Part shown: positions 37,636-48,090 of the stretch, piece by piece
How the letters are laid out: each line of letters opens with the position of its first letter
Numbering within the stretch: position 1 is the stretch's first letter
Origin: CAWAHD01 sp963781785
Lineage (GTDB): Bacteria > Planctomycetota > Planctomycetia > Isosphaerales > Isosphaeraceae
Assembly (NCBI GenBank): GCA_963781785.1
Contig: CAWAHD010000002.1
Span: 2,666,001 to 2,730,000, forward strand
Reading direction: 5' to 3'
DNA length: 64,000 nt
Program-made: the position numbers and the translations under genes
The notes under the pieces: model-generated
The model's input: the letters and a program-made list of their open reading frames with translations, nothing else
The model's database searches: none
What the model was told of the DNA's origin: nothing

Positions 37636-40540
37636 TCATCGACCCCACCCCGAGAGCACAAACGCGGCCCATTGATCGACGCGAGCATGTTCTTGCGGCG
37701 CGGGCTGGCCGTTGTCAGGGACCGCGTCCAAACGTTGCACCAGCTTCCCGAAATCGGGTGTGCCCCGTGCTTTGGCCAACTGCGGGATCGACTCCGGATG
37801 GCGATAAATAGTCAATTGCGCAGTCCGCAGCGCCTCGATTGGCGGCTTGCGCTGCCGCCAGAGCTGGTCGTAGAAGATCGCCATCAAGGCGGCGGTCGCC
37901 TGGTCGTCGACCTTCCAGAGACTCGCAACGACGTTGTGCGCGCCGGCCAGGTGGAAGGCACGCTGGAGGCCGAAGACCCCCTCGCCGCCGCCGACCATTC
38001 CCAGCCCCGTCTCGCAGGCAGAGAGCACGACAAGCTCAAGGTCTTGCAAGGGAAGACCGGCGATCGCCTCGGCGGTGAGGATGCCCAGGTCGTCATGCAT
38101 CGTTCCGCCCAAGTCAGCGCTCGGCCGATTGGCGCCGGCCAGAACCAGGCCCGAGAGCACGAGCGGATTGCGCAGGCCGGCGCCGACACGTTCGCTCCCG
38201 ATGAAAGAAAAGAGCTTGGGATCGGGCTGCAGCACCGAGCGGACGCTCGGATCGGCAAAGAAGCCGTGAGTAGCAATGTGTGCCCAGCGGGCGCGGGGCA
38301 ACTCCCTCAGAATCTCGGCGGTGCCGGCGCCGTTTCCCTCGAGGCGAATCACTTTGCGCGACCCGGCAAGCTGCGTCACGGCGTTCAGTTCGTCGACCGT
38401 GCCGGGCAGCTTCCCCCAGCCATCGCCTCGGCCGCGACTCGTCTCGGCCTGGCGCACGGCCAGCAGCTCGAGTTTGGTTTTCTCATCCTCGTCCGGCTTG
38501 GGTGCCTGGTCGTAGGCCACGCTGCCGACGGCCAGGAGGATTCCGCGGTCGCCGGGCGGGGGCGCTGGCGCGGTGAGCTGGTCGAGCAGGAACGGGGCAT
38601 GCGGCACGGTGATCAAGGCACATTGCTCCAGCAGCACGGTGCCGGGATTGTCGCCCGGCAGTGCGGCCCAGGGAACCGCGGTCAAGCGGCCATCGAGAGC
38701 AAAAACCACGGTCGTCGTCTCGGCCGCAAATTGCCGCGCCAGGGGTTCCCAGACGAGGTGGCGGAGGATCGCGGCAGCGGGACTCGCTTGCCGCCCCTTG
38801 ATGGCCTCACGCCATGTCTCGACCGCCTGGTCGATCGGCGCGGCCGGGCCCAAGTCCACCGCGCGCACCGGCCGGCCCTTGGCCAGCACGAAGCCGATAT
38901 AGCTGGGTGTCCATCGTTCACCCTTCTTCCCCTTGATCTGCGGGTCCTGCTCGAGGCGACCGTAGCTCACCAGGTCGACGACGACCGTGTGCGCTGCGAG
39001 CGCCTCAACGAGCTTGGTATGCGGACTTCGTTCAATGGACTTATGCCGGGCGAACGCGGGAATCGCCTCGGCCAGGTGACGCTCGAGACGCTCCTTTTCG
39101 GCCGTTAGCTGCTGGATCTTGACGAGCCGCTCGGCGTGATTGTGGCCGTCGGCCGTGGCCAGCAGCAGCCGAGCGAGCTGGCCGCGGATGTCGCGCCAGG
39201 TCTCGATCTCGCGGCGCGCGGAAGGGTCGCGGGCAGCTCGGTGGAAGAGGTTGGCCTGGCGCCGCTCGAGCATTCGAGCAACGGCCGCCTTGCCGCGCCA
39301 GACCCCGGCATAGCTTGCTCCGTCACTATCGGGCACATGGAGGCAGACCGAGATCAAACCGTCCTGGAGCGATGGGAGCTGGGCCAGGTAGTTCATCGCC
39401 TCGGCCTCCGAGGTGGCGGCCAGCAGGGTCTCCGCCAGGCCCTGCTGCATGTCCACGCCTTCCTGTAGGAGGGGCTTTGCCTCGCCGTACAGGCCCTGGG
39501 CGTCGAGTAGGACTCCGAGGCCAATCAGGCTGATGGCCAGTTCGGGGTGCCCCTGGGGATACTGCTCCTTGGGGTAGAGGGCCAGCATCATCTCCAACGC
39601 CCGCTCGCAATAGCCGCGCGCCTCCCCGTAGGCCCCCTGGTCCTGCAGCACGCCGCCCAGGTTGTTCAGGCTTTGGGCCAGGTCGGGGTGTCCCTGCGGA
39701 TACCGCTCTTTGGGATAGAGGGCCTGGCGCATCGCCAGCGCCCGATCGAAATACCCACGCGCTTCCCCGTAGGCACTCTGGGCCTGGAGCACGCCGCCCA
39801 GGTTGTTCAGGCTGAAGGCTAACTTGGGGTGTCCACGCGGATACCGCTCCTTGGGGTAGAACGCCTGGTTCATTGCGAGCGCCTGCTCGAGATACCCCGC
39901 GCCTCGCCGTTGGCACCCTGAGCCTGGAGCAGAAAGCCCAGGTTGTTCAGGCTTGCGGCCAAGTAGGGATGTCCCTGCGGATATTGCTCCTTGGGGTAGA
40001 GGGCCTGAAACATCGCCAGCGCCCGCCCGTGATAACCCCGGGCCTCGCCGTGGGCCCCCTGGGCTTTGAGCACGCTGCCCAGGTTGTTCAGGCTGCCGGC
40101 CAGGTGGAGGTGTCCTTGCGGATACCGCTCTTTGGGATAGAGGGCCTGGCGCATCGCCAGCGCCCGCTCGAAATACCCCCGCGCTCGGCGGAGGACCCCT
40201 GGGCGTGGAGCAGGAAGCCCATCGCGTTCAGGAGCTCGGCCAGCTTGGGGTGACCATCAGGATACTCGCTCTTGGGATAAAGCCGCTCGTGGATCTGGAG
40301 TGCCTGTCTGGTCTTCTCCAAGGCGGGAGCTATCGCCCCGCTCTGATACAGTTGGAAGCCGGGACTGAACAATTCGCCTGCCTGGCGCTCCAGCTCCTGG
40401 CGCTGCTCGGCCGTCAGCCGCTCGGGGGGATCCTGTCCACGGGCCGCCCGTGAGTTCAAACCGGTGAGCAACAGGCTCAGCACGGCCGCGGCTAACAGGA
40501 TTGGTCGGAGAAGAGCCCGTTCGGAAGCAACGACGCGCAT
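37636..40540 (-). CDS. Exported TPR-CHAT protein (caspase-like peptidase fold), frameshifted
   Basis: ATG 40540 opens a signal peptide (PILLAAAVLSLLLTGLNSRA). About six or seven kinesin-light-chain-like TPRs of 42 residues follow (ALAMRQALYPKERYPQGHPD with SLNNLGGVLQ), nearly identical at DNA level. Then come a linker and a CHAT domain with the caspase-like dyad: WAHIATHGFF (His codon 38266-38268) and VVLSACETGLGMVGGGEGVF (Cys codon 38014-38016), ending WAAFVLSGWG. Shifts near 40190 and 39900, both in repeats, must be joined; about 967 residues. CHAT proteins are peptidases or their relatives in bacterial signalling and defence. The operon partners are a kinase with DUF4384 and a second DUF4384 protein. 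Confidence 0.82.
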
Positions 40541-40664
40541 GGGAAAGGTCCTGAATTGCAGATGGCGGCCGGCAGGTTGTTATATGTGTCCCGAAACGGC
40601 TTACGAGCCGCCCTCCGCGCAGGAAAAGGACGGCCTGCCTTCATCCTTCATCCTTCATCCTTGT

Positions 40665-42641
40665 TCACGATCCTCCCTGATTGGGAAACAGCACCGCCTG
40701 GGTATAGCTTCCCAGCGGTTTCACTTTCTCGTTCAAGAGTGCGTGGATCCGCAGCACCGGGTCATCGCTTTTGCGGGCTTTGGGACTGGGGATGCCGCGG
40801 GTCAGGGCGTCATCGCCGCTCCGGACTTTCCCCGCCGCGGCCGACGGCTCGAAGGCCACTTCCTCGCCATCTTCGATCCAGATCGGCTTGTCCAGATCGA
40901 GGGGCGAAGAAATCGACGCACCGGCCAGGACCTCGGCCAGCTTGCCCTCGCCATCGCGCGGCAGCGGCGTCTGCTCCCGAGCCAGGAGGACGAGCGTCTC
41001 CGTGCCCGGCGGCGACACGGGCATTTCCAGGACGTCGTCAAAGATCTCGGGCAATTCGGCATCCGTCACCTTGCGTTCCGCGACAGGCCGTTGCGACCAG
41101 TCGTGGTCCTTCCAGGGATAAAGCGGCGCCACCTTGCCGTCCGAGCTGATCCAGAACAGATAAAGATGGGCAGGCCGGTCGAGCCGCGCTTCGACGCGGA
41201 CCTCGTCCCAGGCGCGGACGGGCACTGCGCCGGGATCTTGAAGCCGGAGCCTGCGCCGGCTTCCATCCTTCGATTTGACGACCAGGAGATTGATCCGGCC
41301 CTTGATCGGTGCTGCCAGAGCCGGTATCGAGGACTGGAGCGGACCTGCTGTGGCCGGGACCGAGCCACCGAGCCGCTCGGCTTGGGTGTCCGTCCTCCTC
41401 GTCACGGCGTAAAGCGCGCCGGCGAGCAGGGCGAGCCCGAATACGCCGGCGAGCGCGGCTTGAACTTTTGGCTTGACGACGTAGCGTTTGAGGGCTTTCT
41501 GATACTCCTCGGCCGACGCGTAGCGATCGGCCGGGTCGGCGGCCATGGCCCTCACGCAGATGCGCCGCAGCTCGCGCGGAACCTGGGGACGATCGAGGGC
41601 CTTGCGATCGAAATCGCAGCGGCGCGCGCGATCCATTGATTTTTGCCAGGTCCGGCTCGCAAACGGGGCCTCGCCGGTCAGCAGGAAGTAGAGCACGGCC
41701 CCCAGTGCGAAGACATCGCTCCGCGGGCCAACTTTATCTTGCTCTTGGGGCGACTCGACATGGCCCTGCTCCGGTGACATGAAGGAAAACGTGCCGCCGG
41801 GCTGGGCCGGCTGGTCGGTGTAGGCGTGGCGCAGCCGCGCCATCCCGAAGTCGATCAGCTTCGGCTCGCCCGACTCGTTGACCAGGATATTCTTGGGCTT
41901 GATGTCGCGGTGTGTAATTCCCCGGCGATGCGCGTAGTCGGCCGCGGCGGCGACCTTCGCCAGGAGCGCCGCCGCCCGGCGCGGTTTCAACCGCCCCTCG
42001 GACGCGACCTGTTCGAGAGTCCGCCCGCGAATGTAAGCCATCACAAGGTAGGGACGGTCTTCGTGGAAATCGGAATCGAAGACCTGCACCAGGTTCGGAT
42101 GCTCGAGCTCGGCGAGGATCTTCCCCTCCTCGATGATCTCGCACCGGCCGTCGGGCCGGACCGGCTCGAGCGCGAGCTTGAGAACCAGGTCTTTCCCCAG
42201 TCCGGGGTGGACGACCCGAAAGACGTCCGCCTGCCCGGTGCGAGGGAACCGGCCGATCACCAGGTACCGGCCGATCGCGGCCGGCGTGTCCGCCTGGTGG
42301 TTATGACCGGACTCGCACGCAAACCCGGGGTCGGTCACGGCGTCCGACGAGCGCGTCTCCGCTGATTTCGAGGACAGCCTGGTCGAGGTGGCGTCGGGTT
42401 GACTTCCCAGCAAGTGACTCGTGGCGGGAACATCCACCGGCCCGCTCGCCGTCGCGGGCGACAAGGGGGATTCTCGGGGCGCTCCTTCCCGGAGCGCGGC
42501 CAGCTCGACCTTCAACTGCGCCAGCCGCCCGGCGCACGTTTGACACCCGGAAAGGTGTGCGCGCAGCTCTTCCGACGGCTTTTCCCCGGCCGCCACCGCC
42601 AGCAGCTCAGCCTCTTCCGGACACATGAGACCCATGACCAT
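40665..42641 (-). CDS. Ser/Thr protein kinase with zinc finger, membrane helix and DUF4384
   Basis: 658 residues, intact. Residues 1-50 hold an anti-sigma-like zf-HC2 zinc finger (HLSGCQTCAGRL). A Hanks kinase spans about 130-390 with a degenerate Gly loop (GRFPRTGQADVFRV), lysine in LVLKLAL, THRDIKPKNILVNE, LIDFGMARL, FSFMSPEQGH and SDVFALGAVLYFLLTGEAPF. A membrane helix (AALAGVFGLALLAGALYAV) precedes an extracytoplasmic DUF4384 domain (LYLFWISSDGKVAPLYPW) ending KSDDPVLRIHALLNEKVKPL. This suggests a sensor with the DUF4384 domain outside and the kinase inside. It lies 124 bases upstream of the TPR-CHAT gene; the shared DUF4384 tail with the third gene points to one pathway. Confidence 0.85.
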   Translation of the reverse strand: MVMGLMCPEEAELLAVAAGEKPSEELRAHLSGCQTCAGRLAQLKVELAALREGAPRESPLSPATASGPVDVPATSHLLGSQPDATSTRLSSKSAETRSSDAVTDPGFACESGHNHQADTPAAIGRYLVIGRFPRTGQADVFRVVHPGLGKDLVLKLALEPVRPDGRCEIIEEGKILAELEHPNLVQVFDSDFHEDRPYLVMAYIRGRTLEQVASEGRLKPRRAAALLAKVAAAADYAHRRGITHRDIKPKNILVNESGEPKLIDFGMARLRHAYTDQPAQPGGTFSFMSPEQGHVESPQEQDKVGPRSDVFALGAVLYFLLTGEAPFASRTWQKSMDRARRCDFDRKALDRPQVPRELRRICVRAMAADPADRYASAEEYQKALKRYVVKPKVQAALAGVFGLALLAGALYAVTRRTDTQAERLGGSVPATAGPLQSSIPALAAPIKGRINLLVVKSKDGSRRRLRLQDPGAVPVRAWDEVRVEARLDRPAHLYLFWISSDGKVAPLYPWKDHDWSQRPVAERKVTDAELPEIFDDVLEMPVSPPGTETLVLLAREQTPLPRDGEGKLAEVLAGASISSPLDLDKPIWIEDGEEVAFEPSAAAGKVRSGDDALTRGIPSPKARKSDDPVLRIHALLNEKVKPLGSYTQAVLFPNQGGS

Positions 42642-42792
42642 GACTTCGATGCTCGTGAAACCTATGAACCGGAACCCCTCCGGGGCTCAGGATCTGACGT
42701 CCGCGCGGTGCCGTCGTCCCCAATTCGGGAAGTAACTACTCGGCTCGGGCGACGCACCGTCGCGAATGCTGGCGCCACGCAGCTTCAGCCTC

Positions 42793-43131
42793 TCACGAGC
42801 CGCCCGTTTCATCGCGGCCCTCCTGTTCGCGAGGTGTCAGCATATTCTCGACCTGACGCGCGAGCGCGTCAACCCAGGGGACCAGAGGCTGGAGCTGGCG
42901 ATCATGAATCTTTTGCCGCAGCCGAGCGACCTGACGATAGAGATCAAGAAGATCGTCGAAGCTGTGGCCCGGGCCCGCATGGGCCGGGCCGGCTGGCGGT
43001 GCAGAGGTTTTGAGTGCGCGGTGCGAGCGATGGGCCAGCTCGCGGACTTTCCGGCCGAGCTTGGAGGCACTCGACCAGGTGCTATCCTGACCGAGGCGAT
43101 CGGGCAGATCCTGTGGCTGAGTGTGTGGCAT
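42793..43131 (-). CDS. Small coiled-coil protein upstream of kinase
   Basis: 112 residues from ATG 43131: a basic N-terminal part (SKLGRKVRELAHRSHRALKT), a Pro/Ala linker and a helical segment with heptad-like pattern (DDLLDLYRQVARLRQKIHDR; VDALARQVENMLTPREQE). No membrane segment. It occupies the place where related planctomycetal kinase loci often carry an ECF sigma factor, but it has no sigma motifs. The gap to the kinase gene is 151 bases on the same strand. Function unknown; moderately likely to be real. Confidence 0.45.
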   Translation of the reverse strand: MPHTQPQDLPDRLGQDSTWSSASKLGRKVRELAHRSHRALKTSAPPAGPAHAGPGHSFDDLLDLYRQVARLRQKIHDRQLQPLVPWVDALARQVENMLTPREQEGRDETGGS

Positions 43132-43604
43132 CGAACAATCTCCCGAGACGCACGGACGCATGGAGGCGCAGAAAAGAGACTTCTCCTGCCCTTTCCACCA
43201 AGTGGTACGCAAGACCGTCTGGAACCTTTCAGAAAATGTTGGGAAGGGCGTTCAGCGAAAGGTTCATCGGAATGGATCCGCGTGAATCTGCGCGCAGCCG
43301 CGGCGCCAGGAGTTACGTCATGAACGCCCCTTTCACAATTGACTGTGGCGCTGTGGTGTCGCGTGGCTGGGTTGAGCTGGTCCTTTGCTGACTCCGCAAA
43401 GAGTCGTGGTCAAGCTCACAGTCTATTGTGAAGCGGAGCACTCAGGAATTTGAATTCCCAATTCTCTGCTGCACCCTTCATCCTTGATGCTATTTTTCGC
43501 CGTCTCCAAAACGATGCCGCGTGCGTTATTACTGTTCGGCGGCCCATCGCGGTATCATCGGAGGCCGGAAACCAAAACCTCGCGACTCCTTGGGGGGTGA
43601 CAAC
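43132..43604. other. Intergenic region with dispersed phrase
   Basis: Divergent region between the kinase-CHAT module and the beta-propeller gene. It contains GGATCCGCGTGAATCTGCGC at about 43274, a variant of the phrase at 31219 and 36676. No coding sequence recognised; promoters for both directions should lie here. Confidence 0.45.
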
Positions 43605-44823
43605 ATGAGAACCACGACCGTGCTGGTACTTATCGGTGGTCTGGCCGGCGCCGCCGCCGCGAGGGCACAGGAGACGCCATCGCCGGCGCTGCTTGTCCTG
43701 CACAAGGGCGAGAACGCGATGGCAATCGTCGACCCGGCGACCGGCTACGTGGCGGGCCGCGTCCCGACCGGGCAAGACCCCCACGAGCTGGCGGTCTCCG
43801 ACGATGGGAAGCTCGCGTTCGCCAGCAATTACGCAGGTCCTGGTCCGCGGGGCGGCAACACGCTCTCGGTCATTGACATCGCGGCGAGGAAGGAGCTGCA
43901 CCGGGTCGACCTGGGCCCGCTCAGCCGCCCGCACGGGCTCTGGTTCGCCGGCGGGAAGCTGTACTTCACGGCCGAGGGGAGCATGGCCATCGCGCGCTAT
44001 GACCCAGCGGCCAACAAGATCGATTGGCTGCTCGGCCTCGGCCAGGACAGGACGCACATGATCGTCGTCTCCAAGGACCAGAAGACAATCTTCACCTCGA
44101 ACGTGAGCTCGAACACGATCAGCATCATCGAGCGCGGCGGGCCGGGTGGGCCCGGCGGTGGACCGGGAGGATTCCCAGGCGGGCCAGGAGGGCCTCCAGG
44201 CGGACCGGGTGGTGGACCTCCGCCGGGGGGTGGCGGACCGCCGCCTGATGGCCCTCCTCCAGGTGGACCGCCGCCCGATGGTCCACCGCCGGGTGGCCCC
44301 GGAGGACCTCCGGGCGGGCGCGGGGGGCCTGGAGGGCCGCCTCGAGGCGGGCCGGGCGGGGGGCCGGGTTGGAGGCAGACGGTGGTACCGGTCGGCCAAG
44401 GGCCGGAGGGCTTCGACGTCTCGCCGGATGGCAAGCAGCTCTGGACGGCGGACATCGCGCGACGGCCGCATCTCGGTCATCGACATCGCCTCCAAGAAGG
44501 TCGTCGCGACGATCGATGCCGGGGCAAGGGGAGCGAATCGCTTGAAGTTCACTCCCGACGGCAAGCTCGCGCTGGTCTCCGAGCTGGGTGGCGGCGGGAT
44601 CGTCGTCCTCGAAACCGGCACGCACACTGTGATGAAGCGCGTGCCGCTCGGCCACGGTGCCAGCGGCATCCTGATCCCACCCGATGGCGCACGCGCCTAC
44701 ATCGCGCTCACCGGAGACAATACCGTCGCGGTCATCGACCTTAAGACACTCTCGGAAGTCGCCCGGCTCAACACCGGGCCCGGCCCTGACGGGATGGCGT
44801 GGCTGCCGGCGAAGCGAGAATGA
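43605..44823 (+). CDS. YncE-like beta-propeller protein with Gly/Pro-rich insert, one frameshift
   Basis: ATG 43605 opens a signal peptide (TTTVLVLIGGLAGAAAARA). Repeated 40-residue blades of the YncE/YVTN type follow: MAIVDPATGYVAGRVPTG, DPHELAVSDDGKLAFASNYA, NTLSVIDIAARKELHRVDLG, SSNTISIIERGG. Between blades, codons for about 80 residues (44140-44375) encode only Gly, Pro and a few Asp, Arg and Phe. After that comes EGFDVSPDGKQLWTADI and, past a shift near 44455, DGRISVIDIASKKVVATIDA to the end (DGMAWLPAKRE). About 405 residues. The insert probably forms a long extended loop on an otherwise normal seven-bladed propeller. Ligand unknown. Confidence 0.75.
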
Positions 44824-44896
44824 GAAATGGGCCGGGAATAATGACTTCCCACGAGAGACCATAGCCAGCGCAAGAGTTGTGGCGCCGCGAGATACG

Positions 44897-44924
44897 GGCT
44901 CCCTCTCCCCAAGGAGAGGGAGCC
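44897..44924. terminator. Bidirectional hairpin between convergent genes
   Basis: GGCTCCCTCTCC (44897-44908), loop CCAA, GGAGAGGGAGCC (44913-44924): a perfect 12-base stem between the ends of the propeller gene (44823) and tryptophanase (44958). No T run follows on either strand, so termination is only inferred; the sequence also resembles a common dispersed repeat. Confidence 0.5.
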
Positions 44925-44957
44925 AGAAAAGCCCATCGGCCGACGGTGGGCCATTGC

Positions 44958-46341
44958 CTACCCCCCATCCCCCACTTCCTCGAATTTCGCCGAGAAGTGG
45001 CGCAAGGCCGGCGGTTCCTCGACAATCCGCAAGCCGCGGAGCGTTTCCCGGCGCTGGAAGACTTCGATGGTCGCCTCGACGGTGTAATCAATGTGGCTCT
45101 GGGTATAGACGCGCCTCGGGATCGCCAGACGAACGAGCTCCATGTCGGGCCGCGATGACTCGCCCGTGTCGGGGTCGACGCGGCCGAACATCACGCTGCC
45201 GATCTCGACGCCCCGAATGCCCGCGTGCCGGTACAATGCGACACGAGTGCCTGACCCGGGAACCGCTCGGCCGAAATATGCGAGCAGAAAGCCGCCGCGT
45301 CAATGTAGATCGCGTGGCCGCCGGGCGGCTCGACGATCGGCACGCCGGCCGCGATCAGATGTTCGCCCAGATATGCGACGCTTCGCAGTCGGTACTGGAG
45401 GTAGTCTTCGTCGAGCACCTCGACGAACCCCTGCGCCATCGCCTCGAGGTCGCGCCCGGCCAGTCCACCGTATGTCACGAACCCTTCGGTTAGGATCAGC
45501 AGGTTGTTGGCCCGCTCGGCCAAAGCATCGTCGCGGATCAAAAGCACGCCGCCGATATTGACCAGCCCGTCCTTCTTGGCGCTGATCGTGGCACCGTCGG
45601 CCAGCCGGAACATCTCCTGCGCGATCTCGCGGGGCGTGCGGTGTTCCTGGCCGGGCTCACGCTGCTTGATCAGATAGGCATTTTCGGCGAACCGGCAGGC
45701 ATCGAGGAAGAGTGGAATCCCATGCCGCCGGCAAACGGCGCGGACATCCTTCATGTTGGCGAGGCTGACGGGCTGGCCCCCGCCGCTATTGTTCGTGACG
45801 GTGATCATGCAGACTGGGATCTTGTCGCTGCCGACCTGAGCGATCAATCGCTCCAGCTTATCAACATCCAGATTTCCTTTGAACGGATGGCGGGTCCGCG
45901 GCTCTCTCCCCTCGCCGATGACCAGATCGACTGCGCGGCGCCGGAATGCTCGATGTTGGCCCGGGTGGTATCGAAGTGGTTGTTGCTCGGGATCACCTTG
46001 CCGGCCCCGCCGACGAGCTCGAACAAGATGCGCTCGCTCGCTCTACCCTGGTGGGTCGGCAGGATATGCGGCATGCCGGTCAGCTCGCGGAGCACACCTT
46101 CAAAATGATACCAGCTCCGGGCGCCGGCGTACGACTCGTCGCCGCGCATGATCCCGGCCCATTGCTCGCTGCTCATCGCCGAGGTGCCGCTGTCGGTCAA
46201 GAGGTCGATCATCACGTCCTCGGCCCGGATCTGGAATGGGTTGAAATGCGCGTGGCGCAGGATCGCCTCGCGCTGGACGGGCGTGGTAAGCCGGATCGGC
46301 TCGACCATCTTGATCTTGAATGGCTCGATGATCGTCTTCAT
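44958..46341 (-). CDS. tnaA: Tryptophanase, frameshifted
   Basis: PLP-dependent beta-eliminating lyase that splits tryptophan to indole, pyruvate and ammonia. MKTIIEPFKIKMVEPIRLTT, DLLTDSGTSAMSSEQWAG, ILPTHQGRASERILFELV, NNSGGGQPVSLANMKDVR, then ISAKKDGLVNIGG with the PLP lysine, and FVTYGGLAGRDLEAMAQGF. Two positions separate it from the close relative tyrosine phenol-lyase: FDTT (Asp, as in tryptophanase) rather than FTTT, and GVEIGSV rather than SMERG. Shifts near 45928 and 45237 must be joined for about 460 residues (E. coli enzyme 471). No TnaC-like leader or tryptophan permease is next to it. Confidence 0.82.
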
Positions 46342-46635
46342 CGGACAGTTCCATCACGTCCGAGTTGTTCCGGGGTCCGTTGGGTTCTCAAGAAGCGCAC
46401 GACCGTTCGCGCCGGAATAGATGAAGCAGCCGTGAAGCCCCATGTCACCATACCTTCGCGCGAGCTGTCATTCCAGGAGCCCGTCCGCCAGGGTCACGGC
46501 GGCTCGCCCACGAATTCGGGATTCGATTTTGAAGCGCGGGACCTGTATGATAACGTAACCGTCGCGGAGTGAATGAATCGTCGAGACCATCCTTGATGAT
46601 CCAGCGCGGGCTGGGGAATCAGAGGAGGCTCTGCC

Positions 46636-46902
46636 ATGCCCCGCTGGGGAGACTGGGAAGACGACGATCCCGGGATGGCACATGACCCCGAGGACGAGGA
46701 TTGGCCCGACGATGACGACGAGGAGCCGACCATCTCCTGCCCGTACTGTCACCGCGAGGTCCTCGAAGAGGCGGAGCGTTGCCCTCATTGCGAGCATTAC
46801 ATCTCGAAGGAGGACACGCCCCCGGAGCGAAAGCCTTGGTGGATCATCCTCGGCGTGATCGCGTGCCTCTACGTGGTTTATCGATGGAACGTCTGGTGGT
46901 GA
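46636..46902 (+). CDS. Small zinc-ribbon membrane protein
   Basis: 88 residues from ATG 46636, with GGAGG at about 46623. An acidic N-terminus rich in Asp and Glu (EDEDWPDDDDEEPT) precedes a zinc ribbon (ISCPYCHREVLEEAERCPHC), EHYISKEDTPPERKPWW and one membrane helix (IILGVIACLYVVYRW). This layout is common in planctomycetes and unassigned. A broken copy of its middle part lies at 53074-53168. Confidence 0.7.
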   Translation: MPRWGDWEDDDPGMAHDPEDEDWPDDDDEEPTISCPYCHREVLEEAERCPHCEHYISKEDTPPERKPWWIILGVIACLYVVYRWNVWW

Positions 46903-46947
46903 GTCGAAATTCCCCTGAAACGGCCGGGGCGTTCCCTGGCCCGCGAG

Positions 46948-47244
46948 GTGACTGTGACCGTGGTGCCCACACAGATCGATTGGTACCGACGCTGCTTCGC
47001 GAAATTGATCGACGCAGATTTGCAGCGAGTCATCACCTACCAGAGCATCGGCGACGGAGGTTGGTTCCAAAGCATCGTTGTCGACGTGCTCACTCAGCTC
47101 TACGGGCATTCGCTGTACCACCGCGGCCAGATCGCCGCGCGGGTGCGCTCCTCCGGGGGTCAGCCGGCGGAGACCGACTTCATCTTCTGGACCCGCGTGC
47201 CCGCCGCTCCGCCAACTCCGAAGACTGGAGACGTCCCGCGCTGA
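46948..47244 (+). pseudogene. DinB-family fragment, 5' truncated
   Basis: Reads LQRVITYQSIGDGGWFQSIV, then VDVLTQLYGHSLYHRGQIAA and AETDFIFWTRVP, the C-terminal half of a DinB-type four-helix metalloprotein with the HxxxHRGQ metal site. The N-terminal helices and the first metal histidine are not found upstream, where the zinc-ribbon gene ends at 46902. A GTG start at 46948 is possible but would give only about 99 residues against a usual 150-170. Probably a remnant. Confidence 0.55.
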
Positions 47245-48090
47245 ACGCGCGGACGACCATTGACCGCTTGGCGTCTCGACGAGACGCCATCGAGGAATCA
47301 AGCGTCGCGTCGCTCCGGCGATTGCTCCCCGGGAAAGCGACGTCGGCTCATTTATTCTCGCGGGCAAATCGCCATCGAGGGAATTCTCTCAGCCGCGCCG
47401 ATCAGAACGTCCTATATTTAGCACATCGGGCGTTGAGATTTGGCGACGCGAGTGAGGTCACTGGTCTAAGGTGGCACGTCGGGTGAACCGATGGAACTTC
47501 CCTCTTTAAGTATGTCAAGCCGACCCATCAGCGTATGGCGGCTATTCGAATATGCGGCGTCGCGAGGACGACAAAAATAATCAGAAGTGGCATTCTGTTG
47601 TTTTTTCTCAACATTCCAGAGGCGACGCCCTTTCTCCTCGGAGTCCAATCAGATTTCACGTTCACGTGACACGAGATCTGAGCCCGAAGCGGTCTCATGC
47701 GGGGTTTTTGCCGCGCAGCCGGGGGATCTCGGCCACCATCCCGCGTGGGGTGCGATTCGGGGAAATGGTTGTTCGGCCAGCCTGGTCGCTACAACCCCCA
47801 TTGTCGTGGCGGCGAAACCGCGCCAGTCACTTGACGCCGGTCTTGCTATGATATTGAATCGTTCACGAAATTGAACGCTATCGGCATCCCTATTCCGGGC
47901 GAGCCGGACGAATTCTCCGCAGAGATCTGTAGTAGTCACCTCATTTCATGGCATCACGGGCCTCCTTTTTTAGGCTCAGCCCGGCGAAAGAAAGAGGCCT
48001 ACGTAAGTCTGCGAACGCGCAGCACACGTGTCTCCGGTCTGCAGAGTCCGGGGAGAACGATCGTTGCGCCGCTACCGATTAGTCCGCAAC
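47245..48090. other. Long intergenic region upstream of the giant secreted protein
   Basis: 846 bases without a recognisable gene; more AT-rich in 47400-47600 than the surroundings, which would suit a promoter or regulatory region. No perfect promoter match was found. Confidence 0.4.

Noticed and set aside
37672..39108. 478-codon plus-strand frame
   Set aside because: Antisense shadow of the CHAT gene, which has its catalytic motifs on the other strand.
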